Source: Mytilinidion resinicola
Lineage: Eukaryota; Ascomycota; Dothideomycetes; Mytilinidiales; Mytilinidiaceae
Assembly: GCF_010093595.1 (NCBI RefSeq)
Contig: NW_022985438.1
Location: 2,008,785 to 2,072,784 of the forward strand
Reading direction: 5' to 3'
DNA: 64,000 bases
Part shown: positions 22,743 through 32,924 of the stretch, in pieces
How the letters are laid out: the number at the start of each line of letters is the position of its first letter
How positions within the stretch are numbered: position 1 is the first letter of the stretch
Notes under the pieces: generated by a model
Databases searched by the model: none
What the model saw: the letters and a program-made list of their open reading frames with translations, nothing else
What the model was told of the DNA's origin: nothing
Program-made: the position numbers and the translations under genes

Positions 22743-24417
22743 GGCTTCAGTGGGCAATATGTGGTGGGGATGACCGCTGGAAGGATTGGAGAAGCTGCGG
22801 GGAAAAGATACAAAGACTGACTAGAGCTGGAGTAAGGGATGAAGCAAGTGGCTCTTGAACTGAAGTCACGAATAGTCACGCTCTAATAATGAAGTGAAGC
22901 TTATGATATCTGTGTGCTGGGCTGCTACCTCCCGCTATGCACGCTTCCGCAACGAGTGCATGACCCTGAATGCCCAGTTTATACCCCAGGACGCCGTCTA
23001 TGCCTAGAAAAGAGGTGATCGGACAGTCCCTTGGCCGTTTACGCATTGCGGAACTGTCGGCAAGGCTTCAAGAACGGCCTGGCGTATGCTTAGAAAGGTT
23101 GGAACGTGCATGTCTACAGCCCAAGGGACGGCTGAGGTCGGGGATATTCGACGTGACATGTTTCACGTCACTCTGAAGCTGGCAAGAAACCGCGCTGCTC
23201 AACGTTCCCGCAGCTGGACAGTGCGAGTTCCTGGAGGCGAGAGGCGAGCTACGAACCGCCCCGCTGGTGAAGTGAAGCATCGGGCGCGCGACATGGTTCT
23301 CAAAGCAAAGGCAGTGGCTGCGGCGTGAAGCTGTGGGTCTCTCTTGGTAACGGAGATCCTGGTTGGAGTCGCAGAGTGGCGGGCCAACTGAGTGATGAGC
23401 ATTTCGGGCGCTGGGAGATCTACAGTCTGTCTGACCGCGTCCCGCGTCGTCGAGTTGCGGGTAAACCTGCGCGGGGTGCCATGCCATCGGCGAGGGAGAC
23501 CCAATGAACATGACGGTTGCTGTCTTAGTCCTGAATGCAGGTGTTGGTGGTTGTTGTCACGGGCGGCCCAAGAGGCTGCGCAGTCACCAGTCACAGTGAC
23601 TGGGTGATGTTGTAGAGTAAGGGGGGAAGGGGTGGGGGTCGAGAGCCATCGGAGAAAATAAGCTCAGAAAAGGGCCGCGGTACCACTCCGTCGGGTCGGG
23701 TGCTCCTGCAGACCGTCACATCCTCCGTTCGTTCTCTGCCCTCAACTAAAGCGACAGTAGTTGGTTGGCGTCATGGAGGTCTTACATAGATAAGCCCACG
23801 TGAATGAGGATGGATGCTGCAAGCCATGTTCGTGCATCACACACCCAACTCCTGGAAACCAGGCCCCAACACGACGAATCCGTAATCCCTCCATTAGGAA
23901 CACAGCCCGCAACTTGAATCCTTGGACACGAATCGGTTACTGCCGATACCTACTGTATTGGCCATCACAGCCTGCATGTCGGCCATTTCAGGAACGTCTG
24001 GCGGGGATATGGGCCTCGGTTCCCTTCTCTAGACACGGACTTTCCTTGAAAGACTGCAATCAATCCTCATAGGTGTCATGCACCATGTAAATGTGGATCA
24101 TCTTATGTGTGGAGCAAAAGTCCATTTGGATGTGTAGTAGGTTTGCAGGGTACAGTAGGTATCTGCCGAAGAGAACCGCGTCAATAGCCGTTTGGTCGGT
24201 CAAGTCATGGTATCAGCTTCTAATGTCAAGGTTGCGCTATATCACAGTTACGAGGACTCTAATGCATTGAGCGAGAGCCTCGGAACTTGACGGCAGGGGT
24301 TGTCAACGTCGTGCTGTGATGAGCGGTTGAGAACTCTTCACTGTTCGCCGTACGTAAACGCATAACGTCAGCGCTCCCCACGAAAGCACAAAGAGGATAC
24401 TCTATCTCTGGAAGGTA
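22743..24417. other. Divergent intergenic region left of the MITE
   Basis: Contains a GC-rich part (about 22.95-23.65 kb) with open frames on both strands whose translations do not look like proteins. No gene, RNA or other repeat recognised. Confidence 0.4.
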
Positions 24418-24855
24418 ACGTAGTCGGCAAGCTAGTGGGCCATGCAAGCTAGTGGGCCACCCAATTTTTGGTGCGATTTAGACCTTTTAGCACCCCAGCA
24501 ATCTCAACAACTACAAGATATAAAGTATAGCTTTAAGATTGCATATACTATCTAGCTCATTTTAATAGCTAAGAGAATGTTTGGAGCAGTATAGCAGCGT
24601 AATCCTATTATATTGTAGGTATTACTTGATTTTAGGGGCCAAAACTAGGCAACATTTTACTGCGGCTAAACAGGGCTATCAAGAGATCTAAAAAATTAAC
24701 AGATGATATTAAAATAACCACGGATATCATTATCCTAAGTCACAACCTGGAATATTCTGTGATTGTTAAGATTGCTAGGGTGCTAAAAGGTCTAAATCGC
24801 ACCAATAATTGGGTGGCCCACTAGCTTGCATGGCCCACTAGCTTGCCGACTACGT
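24418..24855. mobile_element. MITE: non-autonomous TA-target DNA transposon, 438 bp
   Basis: Terminal inverted repeats of about 93 bp (24418-24510 and 24763-24855) match with only about three mismatches and start ACGTAGTCGGCAAGCTAGTG. The element is flanked by TA on both sides (24416-24417 and 24856-24857), the target duplication of Tc1/mariner/pogo (Fot1-type) elements. Each end holds two copies of GCAAGCTAGTGGGCCA separated by one base (left: 24427-24442 and 24444-24459), likely transposase-binding sites. The ~250-bp interior is AT-rich and has no open frame, so it would need a transposase supplied by a full-length relative. Superfamily assignment rests on TIR and TA structure only. Confidence 0.88.
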
Positions 24856-25260
24856 TAAGCAGTCTGTAATATTGAGTAATACATCATCATTCATGTAGTC
24901 TCCCATCCACTGGTTGTCTTTTGAAGGCCGGATCACGTGATATGTATCAACGAGCGAAGTCGTCATGTGTGACGACTCACACGCTCACTACTGTCTCTGA
25001 ATTGTCTTCTTGAACTTTGAATTCATCATTTATAACTTGGTTCGCTCTTGGACTTATGCCAATTCGATTGTTTCGATTCCATTCTTATTTAGGAACAGTT
25101 CAGGGATCAGCCGATATCTTCACTTCACTGCCTGAACTGCTTGAACTGCCAGCTCGTTGTGCCACGCTCGCTCCTCAACATCTAGAAACACCTCAGCACT
25201 CGGATCTCATAAGCACGACTTTACTGCCCTTGACTGTTCGCGAGGATTGGAAGCCTCGGC
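24856..25260. other. Upstream region of the F-box-like gene
   Basis: Short spacer right of the transposon, with a CACGTGATAT motif at 24934-24943. A plus-strand frame at 25017-25322 overlaps the next gene and is not protein-like. Confidence 0.4.
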
Positions 25261-26193
25261 ATGGTCCTAGTCGCGCATCAAGAGGGGCCTTTTTTTGCAC
25301 TTCCTCGAGAATTACGCGATGAAATCTACCGGCACCTTTTTTGCAGCCAACGCCAAATCGAGATCAAGTACCGAGTAACCGACGATCTAGGATGGGGAAC
25401 TCCCCAGGCTGTGGGGACGCTACCAGTCGACTTTCTACGAACCTGCCATGAGGCCCTCTCTGAAGCGCTCGATTTCCTGTACGGCAAAAACGTCTTTAAT
25501 CTTCAGTTGACCTCCAGCGAGAGTCTTCAATTTTTCTGCACTCTGTCATCCTACTCACTCACATGCATTGAGCATGTAATCCTTCAACTCGGCGCCGCCT
25601 CTTTTACCGTATGTAAATTCGTGAGCGACCGTATGTTCTTACGAACGCTCGCATCTCCAGACTGGGGTAATCCGTACTTCATGAGGAATCTTTATTCTTG
25701 CTTTTTGTCCGGACAAGTTATCGAGTTGCGGCTAAGAACCGATGACAAACTACGGTTGCGCCATGAACGGATAGAACACCAAGAGATCGGCACTATCATA
25801 GCCTCGACCGTTGAAGATGTGGTCAAGGCACACGTGCTAAAGACCGAAGGATTGGGGACCACGCTTCCTTTCAGCCATGTTTGGGAGTCCGACGAATGGG
25901 ATTAGCTATTTCGATATTACACCATCCGTATTGAACAGCCTCTGAAATGGGAGACGAATACCGGCCGCAACGTCGTCTTTCGTCTTCATCCTGAGGCTGC
26001 GAATGAGAAAGTCTTAGAAGCAAAAAGGAAGATGTTGCGAATGGAGATGGGTTTGATGTCAGAAAGCAGAAGAATACGGTCGGGAGACGAGGTCTTACAA
26101 GATGCAAACGGAGGTATTGAATGCGGAACGGAGCTAGTTAGAATGGAGACGAACATTGAAGACACAAAGTCACTGGACCCCCTTTCGGAATGA
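25261..26193 (+). pseudogene. F-box-like (LPxELRxxIY) protein with in-frame TAG
   Basis: The frame opens at 25261 and reads GPFFALPRELRDEIYRHLF near the N terminus, the F-box-like motif of a large fungal family of uncharacterised proteins (possible adaptor for SCF ubiquitin ligases). The first part is 214 codons and ends at TAG 25903-25905. The same frame then continues for another 95 codons with protein-like sequence (LFRYYTIRIEQPLKWETNTG ... KVLEAKRKMLRMEMG) up to TGA at 26191-26193. Restoring a CAG (Gln) at the TAG would need one C-to-T reversal. No plausible intron removes the stop: the only in-frame candidate is 27 nt. It is either a recent nonsense allele, a functional truncation, or a read-through gene (the TAG is followed by CTA). 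Confidence 0.6.
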
Positions 26194-26769
26194 CAAGGCA
26201 CTTTCCTCATACGACCCCCGGACTACTGTACATACCCACTCCAAGTCGAAGCCTAGCTTTTCTGTCAATCAACATCAGATTAGCTAGACTATAGTCCGGT
26301 TTAGGGATACATACTTGACTCCTTTCTAAGGGCAAAAGTACCTCTGATCTTAGAAGCCTTCTAAAAACGCCTTACACATAGGTTCTGAGTCGTTTCCGTG
26401 TAGTTACTACCGCCTGAATACTTCTAAGAAGGTCAAAAAACTCCACTGCAATGGGCAAATTTCGAGCTCGAGAGTTGGATGGACTGTATTTCTTAGCAAC
26501 TATCCAGAAGCTTAGCGTGGCACAAGCCATGTTTTGTACGCGTTGTGCAACTGCAAAGAAGCGTCATCGATTCACGCACAAACTGTAGAGATCGTGCAGG
26601 GCGTGCTTTGCGTTGTGACGGGCCGTAGCTCTCTCAAATGTACTGCTTGAAGACCTCCGACAAGGTTGGGAAACTTCATATCGATGCAAAGAGTACGCGC
26701 TTGTGAAGCAGCGGCACTCTATAAATTGTTATAAAAAGGCTAAGCCATAGCTTCCCTTCGGAATGCCGC
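26194..26769. other. Convergent intergenic region
   Basis: AT-rich spacer between the F-box-like gene and the ABM-domain gene. No feature recognised. Confidence 0.45.
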
Positions 26770-27657
26770 CTACCTATGCAGCCAACCCTTACCATTCGGC
26801 AAATACCCCCTACACTCCATGCTTTTCATCCCCTCCTTCTCCGCCATCCAGAATCCAATCACCTCTTTCTTCCGCAAGAACGCTTCCATCTCCTCTCTCC
26901 CCTTGAACCGCGCAAAGATTCTAGCACTCACCTCATCGTCCAGACACTCGTATACCTAGTACGTGTACACACCAGCCTCGGCTCCAGCAGCTTTCTCGGT
27001 CTTCTCCACTATCTCTGCGAGCGTGGTCAGAGCAGCCAAGACAGATGATCGCGCGGAAGATGATGTGCACACGATGCGCGTGTCTTGCATTATGCCGCAC
27101 TCGCGGCTGTCCCCGAATAGGTCGAGGAAGCCACTGCGGGCAGCGTAGTGCGAGAGGTCGAGGCCTGTGGTAGATGCGGCGGGGATTAAAGAGAGAAACA
27201 TTTGCATAGATGGGGAGTTGAGGTGCGTTTCGTAGAGATCCTTTGGTGTATCAGCGGAAGTAGTAGGCATAGTATAGAGCAAAGCATGAGGAGACGTACC
27301 TCTCGAGCTCCGTACACCTCGAAGGCAAACATACTCGTTGTTTTGTGAAAGTCGTGCGCGTAGTCGAGGGGGATTCCGAAGTAGTATGTCTTCGTGGTAG
27401 GTTCGCTGGACCAGACATACTTGGCGAGTTCATCATAGGCGGCTTGCCACTGTGATACGATGCTCGGTTAGCGTTCCGTTATCTTGAAAATGTGGTTTCT
27501 TGGAGAGTTAATATGATGCAGAAGCAGGAGCAGATTCGATAGAAGTGGGTGATATCGAAGCGTCAACAAGAGTATCTGAATGAAAAGACTTAGGGAAAGA
27601 ACTAACATTATCATACTTATCAGGAACAAAATTACAGTTCGCAAAGAGGTAAAACAT
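26770..27657 (-). pseudogene. ABM-domain (antibiotic-biosynthesis-monooxygenase-like) protein with in-frame TAG
   Basis: Three exons: 27657-27607, 27449-27300 and 27240-26770. The spliced frame starts MFYLFANCNFVPDKYDNWQA and contains TKTYYFGIPLDYAHDF, FAFEVYGAREDLYETHLNS, then a second ABM-like half with LDDEVSARIFARFKGREEME and the family ending LPNGKGWLHR. These pieces match a conserved fungal family of tandem ABM-like dimeric alpha/beta-barrel proteins. A TAG at 26956-26958 interrupts the frame right after GVYTY, about 62 codons before the natural end, and the rest is well preserved. A CAG-to-TAG change would explain it. Either a young nonsense mutation or an assembly error. Upstream lies an SDR gene on the same strand. 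Confidence 0.7.
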
Positions 27658-28389
27658 CTTTCCATGAGACTTATGTGTTGTGGAAATACGTCTTTCGAAG
27701 CGAACTAGCTACCAAGAGTATAGCGAGGCACGAGATATATTTAACAAGAAGCCTTAGTTCCTCTTACTCTGATATATTAGCTTCAATTGCTACAGGAGAC
27801 CATTTCCAACGTTTTATACCTTACCCAAGGACCTTTCCCCTGCTACCGTCTTCCCAAATAGAACTGTCACGACACCTTCTATAATCCGGACAAACGTCCC
27901 CTTGCCCCCCCTCTTCGACTAAGAATCACCATTCACAGGACACTAAATCCGTCACGACACCTTAGAACTAGCACGACGCCTCGTGAAGAACCTGCAGATC
28001 GGAGCTAGGCTCCGGACACTGTTTCCCGGAGAACTAGGGATTGCGGAAGCGCATTGCGGAGGTGGCTTGCGTGCGCAACTGCCCCAGGATGAGGGGAATG
28101 TGGCTTGCCTGCTAGTGAACACTGAACAGCTGCTGCCGTCCAGAGTAGTGGTGTACTCTGTGCATCGTGTGAATGATATCGTAGGTGCTCCAAGGGGCTG
28201 TAGAGTTGCGGGATCAAGTAATCTTTTGCAGGGTCTTTCAACACATTATGGGGTCATCATATACAATATCTCTCACTTCTTTCCATCCCTGCTTACGACT
28301 GCTTTGCATGATCTAACATTAATACTCCACATGCACTCGAAGACCACCCCTGGTATCATATATCAAGTATGATTTAAAATAGTGAGCTA
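27658..28389. other. Intergenic region between ABM and SDR genes
   Basis: Upstream of the ABM gene and downstream of the SDR gene. A plus-strand frame at 27983-28372 has no protein-like features. Nothing else recognised. Confidence 0.45.
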
Positions 28390-29519
28390 CTATGGAATGG
28401 CATCTGGCAACTCAGAAAGTTCATGATGGTACATCTTAAACAACGGATCCCAGACCGTTACCGTTCTCTTGGTGATGTCACCGTTTGCGTAAGGGGGCTT
28501 TTCGTGGAAGAAATGCTTGTCTGCTGAGCACTCAACCGCTTTTCCGGTGATCTCGTTTGCAGCTTCATCAAGGAACAAGTGATAGGCGGATATTATGCAG
28601 GAGATTGGCGTCATACATTCAGGAGATACCGCATCTACCATTTCCTGTGGAATGATGTTCGTGTGGACGATACCGGGAAGTACAGCGTTTGTTGTAATAT
28701 TCTCTTTCTAGACAAGGTCAGGATTCGGTCAGAATTCTGTCAGGGACGGCCAAAGTACGGGCTCCTTACGATCTTGAGCACTCGAGATGTTGCCCGGACA
28801 AAGTTCAATACCTAATCATCCATTAGCGATAATTCTTGAGATTAGCTCCATGACAAACTCACAGCGGCCTTTGCGCCATCGTACTCGGGATAAGTCTCAT
28901 GAGGATATAGTGCAGCAGCGCTCACGGTCGTCACGATCTTACCACCTGGTACTTTGTTCTTCCTCATGAAGTGGATAGCGAGCTGTGTTCCGTAAACAAC
29001 ACCTAACATCCATGTGAGCGAAACGCTTCAATTATAGATGTCAGAGCTTACCTTTGTAGTCGACATCGGTACATAGCGTACTCGGCGCCGGCGGGATCCT
29101 TCGATATGTAAGTCCTATACATTCATTGGAAAAGGCTATATTCCATACTTGTCTGACCCCCGGTGGTTGAATATGTAGATTGAGCTTTTATCTACAATGC
29201 CGGCATTCGCGCACAGCGCATCGATCCTTCCATACTTGTCGAATACGGCCTGAAAAGTCTTTGCTTGACTATTGTAGTCGGCTACGTCTGTCTGGAAGAA
29301 ATCGGCTCCCTCGCCAAGCTCTTTCGACAGTTCTGCGTTTGGCTGGATATCTGCCATGGCAACTTTCCAGCCTTTGCTCACGAGATCACGACTAAGACCT
29401 TGGCCCATGCCGGACTATTCGGGATGTAAAGTCAACTCTTTTGTCGAAGTGCCAGCTTCAATCGACAGATTACATACGCTTGCTCCGGTCACGATCGCGA
29501 CTCTGCTCGAGGTACCCAT
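28390..29519 (-). CDS. Short-chain dehydrogenase/reductase (classical SDR)
   Basis: Six exons (29519-29478, 29414-29149, 29098-29052, 29002-28863, 28811-28770, 28707-28390) give 284 residues. The Rossmann dinucleotide motif is TGASSGMG near residue 11. An acidic residue follows beta-2 (AMADIQ), which suggests NAD(H). The NAG motif is ALCANAGIVDKSS. The catalytic set is Ser in TTVSAAALYP and YDGAK (Tyr/Lys) in PEYDGAKAA. The product resembles fungal 15-hydroxyprostaglandin-dehydrogenase-like SDRs; the real substrate is unknown. It is divergent from the TRI12-type pump and follows the same direction as the ABM gene, which could indicate shared small-molecule metabolism. Confidence 0.92.
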
Positions 29520-30653
29520 TGTAGTATTTTTCTTTGGACTTGAAGATTGAATATTTGAAAGGCGAGCAAGAGAAGGACAACTAATTGATGGACCAAAAGG
29601 ATAGGGACGAAACACTGGCCTGTTGGGTATCTACACCCGTGTATGAAGGATTAGGCTTGAGATGTTCTTCAAGTAAGGCCCATGACAATTCTGCGCATCA
29701 TACCGCATATGAATACCTTGTCTGCCCCTCAGCATCAGCGTTGGATGCCATGACTTTAGATTGCAAGACATGGGCGCAAATCCCCAGCCCCGGGAACGTT
29801 ATCCGGGTCGAATAACAAGAAGCGATTCATGCGGATGTCACGATTTCCGACTCTGCCTTGACGATCCCCACTAGTAGCACAAATGGAATGGGCTGAGAAC
29901 GGAATGCTAACATGTTCATCCAATGAAGGTACCAGGAGATTTGTCGAGCAATGAACTGACTTCGCGCTTTGAATTCTAATCACTTTGGAGAGAGTGAGGC
30001 TTCGATCCTCTCCGCTGTCCTCCACATCATGCGCTAGTCTTCGCTTGAATATACGGGGTCACAGGGAAGATAATGCACCTGATTCGGGAACGAGTGCTAG
30101 TGGTGGTGAGTATTGTAACGATTTTATGTGCAGAATACAGACCTTCCAATGCGATAGCCCTGATTGAAGCTAACTTACCTTCTCATAGCCAAACTTCGTT
30201 CATGGTTGAGCATACCAATCTGCTCGGAAACCCTGTCGATTCCTCCAATATTTCTTCAAATTTGAATCATTTCTTCTGAGATCAAGTGCCATGATATTCC
30301 CTTGACGAGTCCCAGTTAAAACAGGTAGCTTTAGTGACTTCCCGCAGCCGACTCCCAGCTCGGCCCGGAACCAGTCATAGCTTCCTGAGCTTAATCTCTC
30401 CGCATTTGAACCCTTTCCCCAGGATAACTTCTCCCGAGCCTCTCTACGCTTCTCACCCGCGCAGAAATAACAGCGCGTCTGATGATCAGAGTCACACCGC
30501 CCGAAACTGCGGCCGACGATAGGCTTGAGGCTTGCCAAAATTTGCAATGGCTCAAAGGCATATAATGGCGCGCTTGCCCCCTTGCGAACGCGCGATTGAA
30601 GGCAGATTTGGGTTTGACAAGCTATCCGGAAGTTGAAGAGCTACTCTCACATC
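29520..30653. other. Divergent promoter region of SDR and TRI12-type pump
   Basis: 1.1 kb between two head-to-head genes. No gene seen; short frames are not protein-like. Confidence 0.5.
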
Positions 30654-32924
30654 ATGAACGACGAAAAAGCCGATGTCGAGCACCACTCTGCCGATGAGCG
30701 GCCGTCTGGAAGCGTCAAAGGCAAGGAGGATGCGGCGCAGACCTATCTCCCGCAAGATGATACCGAATACAATGTCACATTCAAGACTTGGTGCGTTGTG
30801 TTGGTAAGTGGAAGACGCATCAAGGCGCAAACGCGCTATGACACAGGCTTTTTGCTGACACCGGTAGATTTTGTCCTTCTCGTACGGCATTTCGTTCTGG
30901 ATTGTTCCCTCCCTGAGCTCTATCCAGACACAGCAAGTAATCTCAAGCTTAATTCTGAACGGCGCTTTGCTGACTTTGATCAGAGTTGCTACTCAACTCG
31001 GCGACCCATCTGCAGCTGCATTCTATATTTCAATCTATACTATAAGTTCTGTAAGTCTGTGATACCACGGCACTGGGCTAATCCATACAGATGACCGTCA
31101 CAATTGCCTTTATGTAGGTATTCTAAGCCTGTAGGACTCTAGCGGATACTGACTGGTGTCTAGGGTCTGTGGCGCTAATTCGGACCTCTTTGGTCGGCGC
31201 TGGTTCATCATTGGCGGAAATGTGATAATGTTCGTTGGGTTTATAGTCGGTAAGTAGCGCAACCGAAACGTCCTCGATGTTTTCCTGTTACTGATCAGAC
31301 TGCAAGGTGGCTCGGCGAAAAACAACACAGCAGTCTTAGTCGCTTGTGCCTTGATCGGATTTGGTGGTGGAAATGCACAACTCGCTGCATTTGCCCTCCC
31401 TGAGCTGCTACCGAACAAATGGAGACATTCCGCTATTGTTATTGCGGATATTGGAGTTTACTTCGCCGTCATCGTTGGCCCTGTCGCTGGGAGATTTGCT
31501 GGACAGCACGGCGACGCTTGGAGATGGCTATTCTACGGTCCAGCTATTGCAGTTGGCTTCTCGTTCGTGGGCCTTTTTTTCTATTACTTCCCACCAGCTC
31601 ATCCACGAGGTATTCCATTCCGCCAGGCGCTTCGCGAGCTCGATTACGGAGGAGCGATTCTTTTCATCATCTCTACGACCTTGACATTGACTGGAATTGT
31701 GTACACAACTACACTTCCATCATCCGATCCCAAGGTCATCGGCACTCTTGTCAGTGGACTCGGGCTGCTGGTTATGTTCGCACTGTACGAGACGTTCATA
31801 CCGTTGAAACAGCCTCTTACGCCAACTCATGTCTTCACACGTGGCCATGGACGTGAGCTCACCGCTCCCTTTGTGGCTGGGTTTGTCGTTACCATGTTCT
31901 ACTATGCAATCAACGTGATCTACCCCACGATGATTGCCGTATTCTTCACGAACGAAACGACTAGTTTCCGATATGCGATCGTTCTAACGTGAGTACGACT
32001 CTCCATTGGACCGAGGCTTTACTGACTCCTCGTCTAGACTTCCTCAGAATCTCGGATTGACCTTCGGTGCCGTCCTGCTCACTAGTTTTGGTACCAAGAT
32101 TGGGCATTGGAAATGGACTCTCACTGCTTCAGTGACCACCATGGTGGTCTTCGGTGCGCTTCTCGGGCTCGGTACACCTGACAGGAAGGGCATGGTCAGC
32201 AGAACCCGAATTCTTGTCCTTAGACTGAAATCACTGACAAGATACAATAGATGATCGCGTTCGTCTTCCTAGCTGAGATGGGTTTTGGCTGGGCGCAGGT
32301 AAATATCGCTGTGGTGCTTGTATTCTTCAAAGCTAATCATGTCTTAGTACTTATCTATCGCTTTCATCCAATTCGGTGTCGATCAAGTTGAGTTGGGTAT
32401 CTCTGGTGGTCTAGCGTAAGTTCTCTCTCCAGCTTGCAGGACTAAGCACTAAAGCATCTTGTAGCGGCGTTGCACGCTTTGCGGGCGGATCAGTAGCTAT
32501 CAGCGTCTACACCACCATTCTTACCAATGTGCAATCTTCGCACGCAGCAAAGCTTGTACCTGCTGCAGCCATCGCTGCCGGCCTACCTGCGGCGTCTGCT
32601 TCCGCGCTCCTCGCCGCTATTCCTCTTGGCTCCGCCGCGATCGCGAAGGTGCCGGGCATCACCACCGAGATTGCTGTTGCAGCGGGAGCGGCGTTCCAGC
32701 AGAGCTATGCAGTAGGATTACGGACTACGGCCCTGAGCTCGCTGAGTTTTGGTATCATCGGGATAATTGGTGAGTTTCACCCATTTCTGGGCATAAGCGC
32801 GTAATATGTTCTAACAAACACGGCAGCCTGCATTTGTTGCAATGATATTGGGCACAAGATGACAAACAAGATTGAGATCTTCCTTGAAAACGACGAGAAT
32901 GCGGAGAAGAATAAATTCCATTGA
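30654..32924 (+). CDS. MFS efflux pump, TRI12/siderophore-transporter type
   Basis: Ten exons from 30654-30803 to 32827-32924 sum to 1800 nt, 599 residues, the usual size of 14-helix TRI12 pumps. Recognisable parts are GISFWIVPSLSSIQ (helix 1), CGANSDLFGRRWFIIGGNV (the MFS motif A region), ALIGFGGGNAQLAAFALPEL, ELLPNKWRH and the FVFLAEMGFGWAQ helix; the C-terminal cytosolic tail is short and acidic/basic. The TRI12 family (PF06609) exports trichothecenes or moves siderophores; the substrate here is unknown. A 16-residue stretch (after SSIQTQQ) looks like a retained intron, with a GTAATC start and a good branch site, but removing it would shift the frame, so I kept it as coding. Divergent from the SDR gene. 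Confidence 0.9.

Noticed and set aside
25878..25905. Possible mini-intron that would remove the TAG of the F-box-like gene
   Set aside because: Only 27 nt long with a weak GTTTGG donor, well below the intron sizes seen elsewhere in the window.
30919..30968. Apparent 47-nt intron within the second exon of the TRI12-type pump (GTAATC...ATCAG)
   Set aside because: Removing it shifts the frame away from the conserved GDPSAAAFYIS segment, and the full exon set already sums to a whole 600 codons.
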